Origin: JBNLBS01 sp050303415
GTDB taxonomy: Bacteria; Pseudomonadota; Gammaproteobacteria; Methylococcales; Methylomonadaceae
Length of the DNA stretch: 64,000 nucleotides
Assembly: GCA_050303415.1 (NCBI GenBank)
Contig: JBNLBS010000017.1
Coordinates: 26,994-90,993 of the forward strand
Direction: 5' to 3'
The position numbers were made by a program, and so were the translations under genes. The notes beneath the pieces were generated by a model, which saw nothing but the letters and a program-made list of their open reading frames with translations, did not search any database and was not told the DNA's origin. This document shows, in pieces, positions 25,913 to 34,486 of the stretch (the stretch's first letter is position 1; each line of letters starts with the position of its first letter).

Positions 25913-27859
25913 ATGAAGCACCGACATTTGTCTTTTAAAACAAAACTAAGAATTATCATTTTATTCGTTACCATTGTAACGCTGATTTTTTCTTTGATTA
26001 TCATTGGTTATTTCAATCTAAAGGAACACCGGAAGTTATTGATTGAAAAAACAACTGTGCTGGCCAAATCTGCGGCTTACAATTTGGATGCATCGCTTAT
26101 ATTTGTAGATCCGGAAGCTGCCGCGACTATTTTAAAAAGTTTTAAAGCTTCACCTAATGTTTTACAGGTCGTGTTATTTGATAAGGACGGTAACATATTT
26201 GCCCGCTATAACCCTGGCTCGGTCAGTGATGTAGCCATGGACATAGCCTTCAAGAAAAAGGGGCTTTTCTTCTCTGACCAGCGCCAGCAAAAATACATGG
26301 ATTATTACCAACCGATAGTCAGTGATGAAAAAATAATAGGTGTATTGTTTATTCGTTCCAGTCTTGATCAGGTTTTTCGTTATATTAAACAATATACTTT
26401 AATTTCGTTGCTGATAATCATATTTGGCATGCCGGTGATACTCATTGTCAGTGAGCTGTTGCAGAGAATTATAACCGGGCCTTTACTTCGGTTGACTAAA
26501 ATTATTCACGGCATTCAGGAAACGGCTAATTATGCGACTCGGGTTGAAAAAAACAGTGAAGATGAAATTGGTGCGTTAATAACGGATTTCAATAAAATGT
26601 TAGAGGTTATTGAATCCAGAGATCTGCAGCTGAAAAATCATCAGGCAACGCTGGAACAGCAGATTAAAGAAAGAACCAGCGATTTGTTAGCGGCAAAAGA
26701 AAAAGCCGAGCAGGCGAATGAAGCAAAGTCTCAGTTTCTATCCAGTATGAGTCATGAGTTACGTACACCGTTGAATGCTATTTTAGGCTTTTCACAATTA
26801 ATTCAAAGCGATGAAAATCTTACTGAGTTGCAGGTTAACAATATCAATGAAATATATGTTGCCGGTGAGCATTTGCTGGAGTTGGTTAATAATGTCCTTG
26901 ATCTGGCTTCAATCGAAGCCGGTAGTCTTACCATTTCAATTGAGCAGGTTTCTTTAAACAGTATTGTCGAGGAATGTCACAATTTTCTTAAGTTTGCCAT
27001 GGAGAAAAAGCCGGTGGGCTTTAGTTATGATGATAAGCTTATTGAGACGGTTGGTTTAAAGGCTGATGCCTTCCGCTTGAAACAGGTGTTATTAAACCTG
27101 TTATCCAATGCCATTAAATACAATAAGCCAAACGGCAATATTAGTTTAAATTGCATTTTTATCGACGATAAACGCTGGCGAATTGAAGTTATTGATACCG
27201 GTTTCGGTATTCCTGAAAATAAACTGGTACAACTGTTCAAGCCGTTTGATCGCCTGGGTTCTGAAACCAGTACCATAGAAGGCACCGGTATCGGACTGAC
27301 TATCACCAAAACATTGGTGGAATTGATGGGCGGTAGAATAGGTGTGGTTAGTAAGCCGGAACAAGGCAGTACTTTTTGGTTTGAATTGGATGGTTATATA
27401 TCGCAAGCTAAAATAGTGCGCACGGAAAAAGACTATGATTTCTCGATAAAAGAAGTTGAAATCGATTCCAGAAAAGTAGTGTCCATTCTTTATGCCGATG
27501 ATAATGAAGTCAATCGTTTAATAGTAAAGCAGGCCATGAACCGATTGGGAAATGTTAATTATATTACCGCTGAAAATGGGGCGGATGGTTTGGAAAAGGT
27601 TAAGCTATATAAGCCGGATCTTATTTTATTGGATATTCATATGCCTGAAATAAGTGGTAATGAATTATGCCGTATCTTAAAAAACAGAAACCGGAACACG
27701 CCTATTATTGCCATCAGTGCCGATGCCGGTGAAAGTTCGATTAAATATTCAATGAGTTTCGGTTTCGATGACTATATTACCAAGCCTTTCAACATGAATG
27801 TGTTAATCAAAATACTCAACTCTTATATTCAGCAAATCAATTCCAGACGGAATACTTAA
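25913..27859 (+). CDS. CHASE8-HAMP hybrid histidine kinase
   Basis: A 648-residue inner-membrane hybrid kinase. Helices at 11-33 and 161-183 flank a periplasmic CHASE8-like domain (about 37-158; LDASLIFVDPEAAATIL and VLQVVLFDKDGN are typical), the same sensor type as in YfiN. HAMP (185-237) and a coiled coil lead to the HisKA box with H281 (SHELRTP), the HATPase domain (N399 in LLSNAIKYN, DTGFGIP, GTGIGLTI) and a receiver (about 522-640) with phospho-acceptor D574 (LLDIHMPE) and the acid pair D529-D530. No output or DNA-binding domain is present, so an Hpt protein or unlinked regulator is needed. Position suggests YfiR and TonB-receptor control. Confidence 0.93.
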   Translation: MKHRHLSFKTKLRIIILFVTIVTLIFSLIIIGYFNLKEHRKLLIEKTTVLAKSAAYNLDASLIFVDPEAAATILKSFKASPNVLQVVLFDKDGNIFARYNPGSVSDVAMDIAFKKKGLFFSDQRQQKYMDYYQPIVSDEKIIGVLFIRSSLDQVFRYIKQYTLISLLIIIFGMPVILIVSELLQRIITGPLLRLTKIIHGIQETANYATRVEKNSEDEIGALITDFNKMLEVIESRDLQLKNHQATLEQQIKERTSDLLAAKEKAEQANEAKSQFLSSMSHELRTPLNAILGFSQLIQSDENLTELQVNNINEIYVAGEHLLELVNNVLDLASIEAGSLTISIEQVSLNSIVEECHNFLKFAMEKKPVGFSYDDKLIETVGLKADAFRLKQVLLNLLSNAIKYNKPNGNISLNCIFIDDKRWRIEVIDTGFGIPENKLVQLFKPFDRLGSETSTIEGTGIGLTITKTLVELMGGRIGVVSKPEQGSTFWFELDGYISQAKIVRTEKDYDFSIKEVEIDSRKVVSILYADDNEVNRLIVKQAMNRLGNVNYITAENGADGLEKVKLYKPDLILLDIHMPEISGNELCRILKNRNRNTPIIAISADAGESSIKYSMSFGFDDYITKPFNMNVLIKILNSYIQQINSRRNT

Positions 27860-27947
27860 AAGTTGCGGATAAAACGGATTTAAATAGATTATTTCCTACT
27901 GTTGTACTGGGTTATAATGCTGTTTTTTTTACAGTCAGTGTATATTC

Positions 27948-28670
27948 ATGTCGTTACCCAAAGTTGCTCTTGTTGCCATAACCAAACACGGCGCCGGTCA
28001 GGTAAAAGGCTTAGCAGAAAAAATGCCACACGCCGATGTGCTGGTTTCAGAAAAGTTTTCGCCTTTGATCAATGGGCTGGAAAATAATCAAAAGATATAT
28101 ACAGGCGCTTTTCGAGATCAGATTGAATCATTATTTAGCGATTATGACCAGATCGTCTTTTTTGTCTCCTTGGGCGCAGTGGTTAGGTTGATTGCACCTT
28201 ATTTAAAATCCAAAAATGAAGATCCCGGGGTGATTGTAGTGGATGATGCGGGGCAATTTGTCATCCCTGTCTTGTCCGGTCATGTTGGTGGCGCCAATGC
28301 CTGTGCTGAAGAGATTGCGGCAATAATGCAGGCAACTCCTGTGTTAACAACTGCTTCTGATGTCGGCAAGACCATTCCGGTAGATATCTTAGGCCGTGAG
28401 TTGGGCTGGAAGGTGGTCGCACCCAAAATTAATATTACCCGGGTATCTGCTCATGTGGTGAATGAAGAGCCGATTGCTTTTGTTCAGGAAGCCGGTAGTA
28501 AGAATTGGTGGACACGGCCAACACCACTGCCGAAAACCATTCATTTATTTGATCGTTTTGAAGATGTTGAGCTAAACAGCTTTGCCGCTGTTCTGTGGGT
28601 AACTGACAGGGAAATTGATCCGGCTATTTGGCAACAACTGGAAGAGAAACTGGTGGTTTATCGGCCATGA
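27948..28670 (+). CDS. cbiG: cobalamin biosynthesis protein CbiG, N-terminal and middle domains
   Basis: A 240-residue protein with the CbiG N-terminal domain and central domain: VALVAITKHGAGQVKGLA, then FFVSLGAVVRLIAPYL, VIVVDDAGQFVIPVLSGHVGGAN and ASDVGKTIPVD. CbiG opens the delta-lactone of cobalt-precorrin-5A. The usual C-terminal domain is encoded by the next gene, which starts at an ATGA overlap, so CbiG is split into two polypeptides here. The cluster continues with cobJ. A TATAAT at 27913-27918 may be part of its promoter. Confidence 0.9.
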   Translation: MSLPKVALVAITKHGAGQVKGLAEKMPHADVLVSEKFSPLINGLENNQKIYTGAFRDQIESLFSDYDQIVFFVSLGAVVRLIAPYLKSKNEDPGVIVVDDAGQFVIPVLSGHVGGANACAEEIAAIMQATPVLTTASDVGKTIPVDILGRELGWKVVAPKINITRVSAHVVNEEPIAFVQEAGSKNWWTRPTPLPKTIHLFDRFEDVELNSFAAVLWVTDREIDPAIWQQLEEKLVVYRP

Positions 28671-29068
28671 AACTTGTTTTGGGATTAGGCTGTGACCGAG
28701 GTGCAAGTCTGGCAACGGTGGAACAAGCAATAGCAGCAGCCTTGCAATCAGCAGACTTGCCCGTAGAAGCTGTTTGTCAAATAGCAAGCATTGATAAAAA
28801 ACACGATGAAGCGGCCTTTTTGCAGTTGTCAGAAAAAAACCAATGGCCATTGGCATTTTATACGGCACAACAGTTGGCACAGGTGGAGGTGCCCCATCCA
28901 TCAGCGGTGGTAATGAAATATATGGGTACACCTTCGGTATCTGAAGCGGCGGCAATTTTAGCCGGCAAAACCGATCAGCGTGATTTACTGGTGGAAAAAT
29001 TCAAATTTTGTGGCGATGATGATAAAAATGCCACGGTCTCGATAGTGAAAAAAACGGAACACGAATGA
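28667..29068 (+). CDS. cobE: CobE/CbiG C-terminal domain protein
   Basis: A 133-residue stand-alone CobE-like domain equal to the C-terminus of full CbiG. It begins LVLGLGCDRGASLATVEQAI and contains IASIDKKHDEAAFLQL, AFYTAQQLAQVEVPHPS and VSEAAAILAG, all typical. The ATG overlaps the cbiG stop (ATGA) and the gene in turn overlaps cobJ by four bases, so the three are translationally coupled. It works with CbiG in ring-opening or as CobE in precorrin metabolism. The longer frame upstream (from 28628) is inside cbiG and has no ribosome site. Confidence 0.85.
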   Translation: MKLVLGLGCDRGASLATVEQAIAAALQSADLPVEAVCQIASIDKKHDEAAFLQLSEKNQWPLAFYTAQQLAQVEVPHPSAVVMKYMGTPSVSEAAAILAGKTDQRDLLVEKFKFCGDDDKNATVSIVKKTEHE

Positions 29069-30414
29069 GCGGAAAAATATTTTTAGTGGGTTTCGGCCCC
29101 GGTGCGGAACAGCATATGAGTTACCGAGCCAAGGAAGCGATTGCCGAATCCGATGTGGTGATAGGCTATTCAACCTATATCAAGCTGGTTAAAGACTTGC
29201 TGGAAGGTAAGGAAGTGGTCAAAAAAGGCATGACGGAAGAAATAGACCGTTGCGTTGAAGCCTATGAACAGGCCAAGGCCGGCAAAAAGGTTTCGTTGAT
29301 ATCATCCGGCGATATAGGTGTCTATGGTATGGCCGGACCGACTTATGAGGTGTTGTTAAAATCCGGCTGGACACCCGATAGTGACATTGTTGTGGAAATT
29401 GTTCCAGGCAGTACAGCTTTATCGGCCTGTGCGTCCTTGGTCGGCGCACCGTTAACGCATGACTTTTGCTCAATCTCATTATCTGATCTGTTAACCCCGT
29501 GGCCGGTGATTGCCGGACGTCTGGATGCCGCCGCCAAAGCGGATTTTGTCGTCGCCTTGTATAACCCCAAAAGCGGCCGACGCACTCAGCAGATAGTTGA
29601 AGCACAAAAAACCTTATTAAAATACCGGGCGCCGGAAACGCCGGTAGCCATTGTTAAATCCGCTTATAGAAAACGACAGTCAATCCAGTTGGTACGGCTG
29701 GATGAAATGGCTGATTGCGATATCGGTATGCTTACTACGGTATTAATCGGCAATTCATCCACCTATATAGAGCATGGATTGATGATTACTCCGCGTGGTT
29801 ATGCCAATAAATATGATCAGTTAACCGGAGAAACCAAAGCAGGAGAACAGCCTGGACGTTCATTGTCTATGGGGTTGGAAGGCTGGAAGGCCTGTGTCAG
29901 GAAGTATCTGCAAGATAACCCCGGCACCACCCTGGAAACCGCCGCCGGTTATTTTGCTGTCTCATTAGGCGAGGTTTTATCTGCCGTCGCCGAAGGCGGT
30001 GAAGCGGGGGCGGCCGAGCATAAAGCCGCCTGGGTTGATAAACAGCGTATCACTGAAGCCTTGAAGGTCAGCCGGCAATGGGGGCGCTTACGCGGCGTGC
30101 TGCGGGCCGAAGCCGGGGCCGTTACCGAACTGTTTTTATACGGGCAGGATTTTCAGCAGCGTAATGATTGGTTAAATATAGAAAATGAAGCCTTTCATCT
30201 GCATATCGATTGGAGTAGGGTTGACGGCGCCTATTTTTCCAGCAGAGAGAATAAATCCTACGGTATCAGTTTCATAGATAGTCTGGGGCGATTGTTATTC
30301 CGTTTATTATTGACCAAGCAGGATGGCGCGTTTGTCGATGACAGCTTGACCGCCTATCACAACAGCTGGCGGGAACTAACGATTCCCCATGTTCAGGAGC
30401 AGGAAAATGACTGA
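29065..30414 (+). CDS. cobJ: precorrin-3B C17-methyltransferase fused to a HutX-like domain
   Basis: A 449-residue fusion. Residues 1-245 are a CobJ/CbiH tetrapyrrole methylase: KIFLVGFGPGAEQHMSYRA, the SGDIGVYGMAGPTYEV SAM loop, EIVPGSTALSACASLVGAP, and VALYNPKSGRR. It adds a methyl at C17 with ring contraction. After a linker, residues about 265-440 resemble HutX/ChuX haem-utilisation proteins: a helix like KYLQDNPGTTLETAAGYF, then FHLHIDWSRVDGAYFS and SYGISFIDSLGRLLFRLLL. That fold binds haem-like tetrapyrroles, so it may hold or hand over a corrin intermediate. The binding idea is inference. The gene overlaps cobE (4 bases) and the next ferredoxin gene (8 bases). Confidence 0.85.
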   Translation: MSGKIFLVGFGPGAEQHMSYRAKEAIAESDVVIGYSTYIKLVKDLLEGKEVVKKGMTEEIDRCVEAYEQAKAGKKVSLISSGDIGVYGMAGPTYEVLLKSGWTPDSDIVVEIVPGSTALSACASLVGAPLTHDFCSISLSDLLTPWPVIAGRLDAAAKADFVVALYNPKSGRRTQQIVEAQKTLLKYRAPETPVAIVKSAYRKRQSIQLVRLDEMADCDIGMLTTVLIGNSSTYIEHGLMITPRGYANKYDQLTGETKAGEQPGRSLSMGLEGWKACVRKYLQDNPGTTLETAAGYFAVSLGEVLSAVAEGGEAGAAEHKAAWVDKQRITEALKVSRQWGRLRGVLRAEAGAVTELFLYGQDFQQRNDWLNIENEAFHLHIDWSRVDGAYFSSRENKSYGISFIDSLGRLLFRLLLTKQDGAFVDDSLTAYHNSWRELTIPHVQEQEND

Positions 30415-30745
30415 GGTAATTAAACCCAAAATGCTGGATTATAACCGGCATATTCTGGTCTGTGTTGGTCCGCGTTGCACCCAAAATGGTGAAGGCCAGG
30501 CCTTATATGATGAGCTAAAGATCAAGTTAAAAGATGCGGGCCTAAATGAAGGGGCTTTAAGGGTAAAAAAGACCAGGGCCACCTGTTTCGGACCGTGCAA
30601 ATCGGGCCCGTTAGTTTGCGTTCAGCCTGATGGGGTTTGGTATTACGATGTGGACAGCGCCAAGCTGGATAAAATTATTCAACAACACCTGATTGGCGGG
30701 CAGCCGGTTACTGAATGGGTATTTCATCAGGCGGAGCAGGCCTGA
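30407..30745 (+). CDS. 2Fe-2S thioredoxin-like ferredoxin, cobalamin cluster (CbiW-like)
   Basis: A 112-residue thioredoxin-fold 2Fe-2S ferredoxin. Likely cluster ligands are the cysteines in HILVCVGPRCTQNG (near residues 18 and 23) and CFGPCKSGPLVCV. The ATG at 30407 lies in the end of cobJ with AGGA just upstream. Small ferredoxins of this type accompany cobalamin gene clusters, where they may reduce cobalt or support a reductase step. Function here is inferred from that context. It is the last clear gene of the cbiG unit; the cbt genes converge on it. Confidence 0.82.
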   Translation: MTEVIKPKMLDYNRHILVCVGPRCTQNGEGQALYDELKIKLKDAGLNEGALRVKKTRATCFGPCKSGPLVCVQPDGVWYYDVDSAKLDKIIQQHLIGGQPVTEWVFHQAEQA

Positions 30746-30808
30746 TGAAATATGGCTTTGCATTGGTGTTAGGATATGCGCTGTACGCCGCCAAATCGGC
30801 AGAACACT

Positions 30809-31441
30809 TTAGCGATCAAAGCACCGCTTTAAGCCATAGCCATTAACAGCCCCCAGGATTAACCAAAACAAAGCATTGGCCAGAGTGGTGGCGATAATAA
30901 ACTGATGTTCCAAATCTTCACCGGCCAGGCTTTCTGCAATCTGCGGTTGTGGAGCTCCGTACAGATGTGGGCTGATAATCAGAAGCAAGGCAAGCAGTTG
31001 AAAAAGTATTTTTCTGCTAAAGCTGATGGTTGCCAGCCCGGTTCCGGTTGCCAGTATGGTAAATAACCACCAGGTTTGACGTTGTTCCAAAGCAGCGCTG
31101 GCCGTTCCAGGCAGTTCCGGCGGCAAACCCAGTGCCGGGGCAACAAAAAAAATCAGATAACCGGCGATACCCCAGAGCAGGCCCTTAACAATACTATACT
31201 GGCCATGCAGATAGTTGCCGGCGCTTAACAGTAAAGCAAAACCGACGCCGGCAAGTACATTGCTCAGGACAGTTAAGGAGGTACGTTCAAAGCCATTGTC
31301 CGGTTGCTGGCTTGCCAGTTCAAACGTCTCCGCCTCCATAATAAGTGGGATAACGGTGTAGTGTTGCAGTAAAGACAATATCAGCCCTGCAATTAAACCT
31401 GATATTAAGGCGCAAAAGACTAAAACACGAAACTCCCGCAT
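30809..31441 (-). CDS. cbtA: cobalt transporter subunit CbtA
   Basis: A 210-residue membrane protein with about six helices that matches CbtA. Features are FRVLVFCALISGLIAGLI at the start, QHYTVIPLIMEAETFE after helix 1 (a family signature), GLLWGIAGYLIFFVAPALGLPPELPG in the middle (quoted in parts: GLLWGIAGYL and PALGLPPELPG), and a last helix FWLILGAVNGY. CbtA with CbtB is a proposed B12-regulated cobalt uptake system. It starts directly after the cbtB stop and lies downstream of a cobalamin riboswitch. The 3' end faces the cbiG-cobJ unit. Confidence 0.9.
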   Translation of the reverse strand: MREFRVLVFCALISGLIAGLILSLLQHYTVIPLIMEAETFELASQQPDNGFERTSLTVLSNVLAGVGFALLLSAGNYLHGQYSIVKGLLWGIAGYLIFFVAPALGLPPELPGTASAALEQRQTWWLFTILATGTGLATISFSRKILFQLLALLLIISPHLYGAPQPQIAESLAGEDLEHQFIIATTLANALFWLILGAVNGYGLKRCFDR

Positions 31442-31624
31442 TTAATGGCAGACAACGCCAAAAGAATGTCGCATATCATGTGCTGCATCATGTACCGAAG
31501 CATTGGGGCCTTGCATAAAGGCAACCGAAAAAATAATACTGAGACCCAGTAATGCTGCGCATGCTGCGGGAATTACCTTATCGGAAAAAACACTGGTTTG
31601 ACTTTGAGGAATGCTCTGTAACAT
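31442..31624 (-). CDS. cbtB: cobalt transporter subunit CbtB
   Basis: A 60-residue one-helix protein. One hydrophobic helix (about 18-38) is followed by the CbtB signature of histidines, VHDAAHDMRHSFGVVCH, at the very C-terminus; these are likely cobalt ligands. The ATG at 31624 has AGGA seven bases upstream; the ATG at 31630 would place that site one base away and is unlikely. It is directly behind the cobalamin riboswitch, so it should be made only when B12 is scarce. cbtA follows without a gap. Confidence 0.9.
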   Translation of the reverse strand: MLQSIPQSQTSVFSDKVIPAACAALLGLSIIFSVAFMQGPNASVHDAAHDMRHSFGVVCH

Positions 31625-31647
31625 ATTCATTTCCTGTTCTGATTGCG

Positions 31648-31840
31648 AAAAGCGGAGGAAATGTGGTGTAGTGATTGCCCTCCGCAATACCTGACAGCCG
31701 ATCTTGCTATCTGTTCACTAGGGTTTAAGGCCTGTACCGGACTTATGGCGTTAACCATTTACCGTTGCGGGGGCAGTACCGGCTTAGACATCAATCGCAC
31801 CGGTTTCCAGTTTAATCCTGCTGTTTAGCAGGAACCGTAA
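31648..31840 (-). ncRNA. cobalamin riboswitch upstream of cbtB-cbtA
   Basis: On the minus strand the leader has the conserved B12 elements in order: GGTTCCTGC, GGAAACCGGTGCGAT, the core ACTGCCCCCGCAACGGTAA and AAGTCCGGTACAGG, and a CTGTCAGGTATTGC box. A hairpin pairing 31679-31685 with 31652-31658 (GCGGAGG and CCTCCGC) is followed by TTTT, so it probably ends transcription when B12 binds. The two genes it controls encode a cobalt transporter, as known for other Proteobacteria. Confidence 0.92.
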
Positions 31841-31845
31841 ACAAA

Positions 31846-32282
31846 TCAAGAATAATTTAGAACGGCGGGTTTGTAAAGGTTTATGATTATTTGGGTTTTT
31901 GATCCATAATCAAAGCCGGCTTTGTAGCCTAGAGAAGGGGGATATGGAGTGGCATTGAATGAGACGGGGATATGTCTGTCTTTGTGGAAAATCTTGAGTT
32001 GATTTAGTGCGGTTAAAAGACACTGTTTCTTTATCAACTTAAAGGTAGTTCTGTTTTTTTCCGTTGTTCTCAAAAATATCGATTCTGAGTGACAATTTGA
32101 TTTTCTGGCTTGGCAAGTCCTGTTAGCTATGTCAGGATTCGTTTTTTATTAAAAGTATTTGGATTGTACAAAAAGATACGTTTTTTACTTAATGTGCCGC
32201 ATAGCTATCATTATACTAAGCGATAAATTGCTGGTATTCAGAAATTGGATTGCAAAATTTTAATAACAAGGTGAGGAAAATT
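31846..32282. other. intergenic region between cbtB riboswitch and SPFH gene
   Basis: No gene is supported. A short minus frame covers part of it but has no ribosome site and crosses the place where the riboswitch promoter should be. The right half, rich in A/T, should hold the promoter of the SPFH gene; GTGAGGA precedes its ATG at 32283. Confidence 0.4.
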
Positions 32283-33173
32283 ATGAATACAGTCAAAAGT
32301 GCGATTGCCGGCGTGGCCGGGTTACTGATATTGGTCGTTATTTTTAATGCTTATACCACAGTTGAGGCAGGGCATAATAAAGTCGCCACTTTATTCGGCA
32401 AGGTTCAGCCCGAACCTTATGCGGAGGGTTTTCATTTTGTCAATCCGCTACTGGATTTTGTCAGTTTTGATTTGCGGCAATTGACTTACACCTGGCAAAA
32501 AGTGCAGGTTCCATCTCAGGATAAATTGAAAACCTCGATGGATGTTTCGGTCACTTTTAAGTTAAAGCCTTCCCGAACCCCGCAAATATTGCAGGAAAGC
32601 GGCCAGTTAAAAGACGTGGTGGATAAACATATTACGCCTAAGGTTCGTTCTTTATTAAGGGAAGCCGGTAAAACAGTGGCACAGTCGCAGGATTTTTATC
32701 AGGACAGTGTACAACAGGCGTTACAGGTTTATATGGAAGATGGATTGACTGAATATCTGGAGGCCAAAGGTGTTATTGTTACGGCGGTTTTATTCAGAGA
32801 TATAACCCTGCCCAAAGTTGTGACCGAGGCAGTGATTCAAACCAAGGAGCGTCAGGAACAGTTGGAACGGGAAAAGGCGCAATTAAAAATTGTCGAGCAA
32901 CAGGCGCAGCAACAGGTAAAGCAGGCGGAAGCTCGGGAAATGGCGGCAGTAGCTGATGCCAATGCCAAACGTACGCAAGCCGATGCGGAAGCATACAGAA
33001 TTACCAAGGAAGCGGAAGCGCAGGCAAAAGCCAATCAATTATTAGCCAAATCGGTGACTCAATCATTGATCAGTTATAATGCGGTGCAAAAATGGAATGG
33101 TGCTTATCCGCAGACTTTAATGGGTGGCAAGACGGATGGTTTAATTTTAAATCTTCCTAATACTCGCAGGTAA
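32283..33173 (+). CDS. SPFH/prohibitin family membrane protein
   Basis: A 296-residue SPFH (band 7/prohibitin) protein. A membrane anchor at about 7-24 precedes the SPFH domain (about 25-180; TTVEAGHNKVATLFGKVQ and GFHFVNPLLDFVSFDLR), then a long Q/E/A-rich coiled coil (about 185-255) that drives ring assembly. Bacterial members organise membrane domains and protect or regulate proteases. The ATG at 32283 has GTGAGGA upstream. The NDH-2 gene starts 15 bases later, so the two may be one unit. Residue spacing is closer to prohibitin than to HflC/HflK, which usually come as a pair. Confidence 0.9.
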   Translation: MNTVKSAIAGVAGLLILVVIFNAYTTVEAGHNKVATLFGKVQPEPYAEGFHFVNPLLDFVSFDLRQLTYTWQKVQVPSQDKLKTSMDVSVTFKLKPSRTPQILQESGQLKDVVDKHITPKVRSLLREAGKTVAQSQDFYQDSVQQALQVYMEDGLTEYLEAKGVIVTAVLFRDITLPKVVTEAVIQTKERQEQLEREKAQLKIVEQQAQQQVKQAEAREMAAVADANAKRTQADAEAYRITKEAEAQAKANQLLAKSVTQSLISYNAVQKWNGAYPQTLMGGKTDGLILNLPNTRR

Positions 33174-33188
33174 AAAAGGAGAATAGGA

Positions 33189-34484
33189 ATGACTGGTGCC
33201 AAAAAAACTACAATTGTGATTGTTGGAGGCGGTGCAGCAGGTCTGGAGCTTGCCACATACCTGGGTAATAAATTGGGAAAAAAAGGATTGGCAGAGCTGA
33301 TCCTGCTGGATGCTTCATCCACCCATATCTGGAAACCGTTATTTCATGAGGTGGCCGCCGGAACTTTGGATGCGACGGAAAGTATTGAGTATTTAGCGCA
33401 GGGGCATCGCAATCATTTCCGCTTTCGTTTAGGGCGTATGGAAGGGCTAAATAGGGTCAAAAAGGAAATTTATGTTAGTCCCACCTATAGTGAGAGTGGC
33501 GAGGAAATTATTCCACGGCGTACTTTTGGATACGATATGTTGGTCATGGCGGTGGGCAGTGTCAGCAACACTTTTAATATAAAGGGGGTGGAAGAGCATT
33601 GTATGTTTCTGGATACCCTGTCACAGTCATACCTGTTTCAAAAAAGACTGGTTGAGACTTATATTAAGGCACACAAAGGCAGTCGGACGGATAAACCACT
33701 GTCCATCGCCATAGTTGGAGCGGGGGCAACCGGGGTGGAACTCTCGGCAGAGTTGCATGAAGTTACCAATTTATTGGCTGTTTACGGCCTGGATAAACCG
33801 AATAATGTCAAAATTACAATTATCGAGGCGGCCAATCAGTTATTACCGGCATTGCCCGATAAGTTGGCAATAGCCACGCGTAACCAGTTAGTTAAATTGG
33901 GAATTGATTTAAAATTGGGTCGGCGGGTGATAGAGATTACCGAAAAGGGAATCAGCACTAATGATGGTGAAATGATTGAAGCGGATTTAAAAGTCTGGGC
34001 AGCAGGGATTAAAGCACCGGACTGGATGCAGCAACTGGACGGACTGGAAACCAATGCTATCAATCAGCTGGTGGTTGATAACACACTTAAGACCAGTGAC
34101 GATGATATTTATGCGATTGGTGATTGTGCCGCCTGCCCATGGGTTGGGCATGAAGGCAATGTGCCACCTCGAGCGCAAGCAGCACACCAGCAAGCATCGA
34201 CTTTGGCCAAAACGATTATGAACCGCTTACAAGGTCGTAAAGCTATATCCTATGTTTATCATGACTATGGTTCATTGGTTTCATTGGGTAAATATAGTAC
34301 TGTAGGCAACTTGATGGGTAATTTGATGGGTTCAGTCAGTATCGGAGGATTTATTGCCAGGATTGTTTACCTGTCTTTGTATAAAATGCACCAGGTGGCA
34401 ATTCATGGCTATTTCAGAACCGCTATGTTGACGTTGTCCAATTTATTCAGGCGTAGTACACATGCCAAAATAAAAATGCATTAG
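33189..34484 (+). CDS. ndh: type II NADH:quinone oxidoreductase
   Basis: A 431-residue single-subunit NADH dehydrogenase. The first Rossmann motif VGGGAAGLELATYLG binds FAD; IAIVGAGATGVELSAEL (near residue 180) binds NADH; DDDIYAIGDCAACPW is the second FAD contact. A C-terminal amphipathic region (after about 365) is likely to bind the inner face of the membrane. It moves electrons from NADH to quinone without pumping protons. It lies 15 bases after the SPFH gene. A 102-base imperfect palindrome follows its stop. Confidence 0.93.
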   Translation: MTGAKKTTIVIVGGGAAGLELATYLGNKLGKKGLAELILLDASSTHIWKPLFHEVAAGTLDATESIEYLAQGHRNHFRFRLGRMEGLNRVKKEIYVSPTYSESGEEIIPRRTFGYDMLVMAVGSVSNTFNIKGVEEHCMFLDTLSQSYLFQKRLVETYIKAHKGSRTDKPLSIAIVGAGATGVELSAELHEVTNLLAVYGLDKPNNVKITIIEAANQLLPALPDKLAIATRNQLVKLGIDLKLGRRVIEITEKGISTNDGEMIEADLKVWAAGIKAPDWMQQLDGLETNAINQLVVDNTLKTSDDDIYAIGDCAACPWVGHEGNVPPRAQAAHQQASTLAKTIMNRLQGRKAISYVYHDYGSLVSLGKYSTVGNLMGNLMGSVSIGGFIARIVYLSLYKMHQVAIHGYFRTAMLTLSNLFRRSTHAKIKMH

Positions 34485-34486
34485 GT

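Noticed and set aside
30745..30846. A 33-residue plus-strand frame starting at the stop of the ferredoxin gene (TGATG)
   Set aside because: The coupling is suggestive and the start is hydrophobic, but it runs into the convergent cbtA end and no family pattern is visible.
31846..32073. A 75-residue minus-strand frame upstream of the cbtB riboswitch
   Set aside because: It has no ribosome site, no recognisable domain, and would run through the place where the riboswitch promoter must be.
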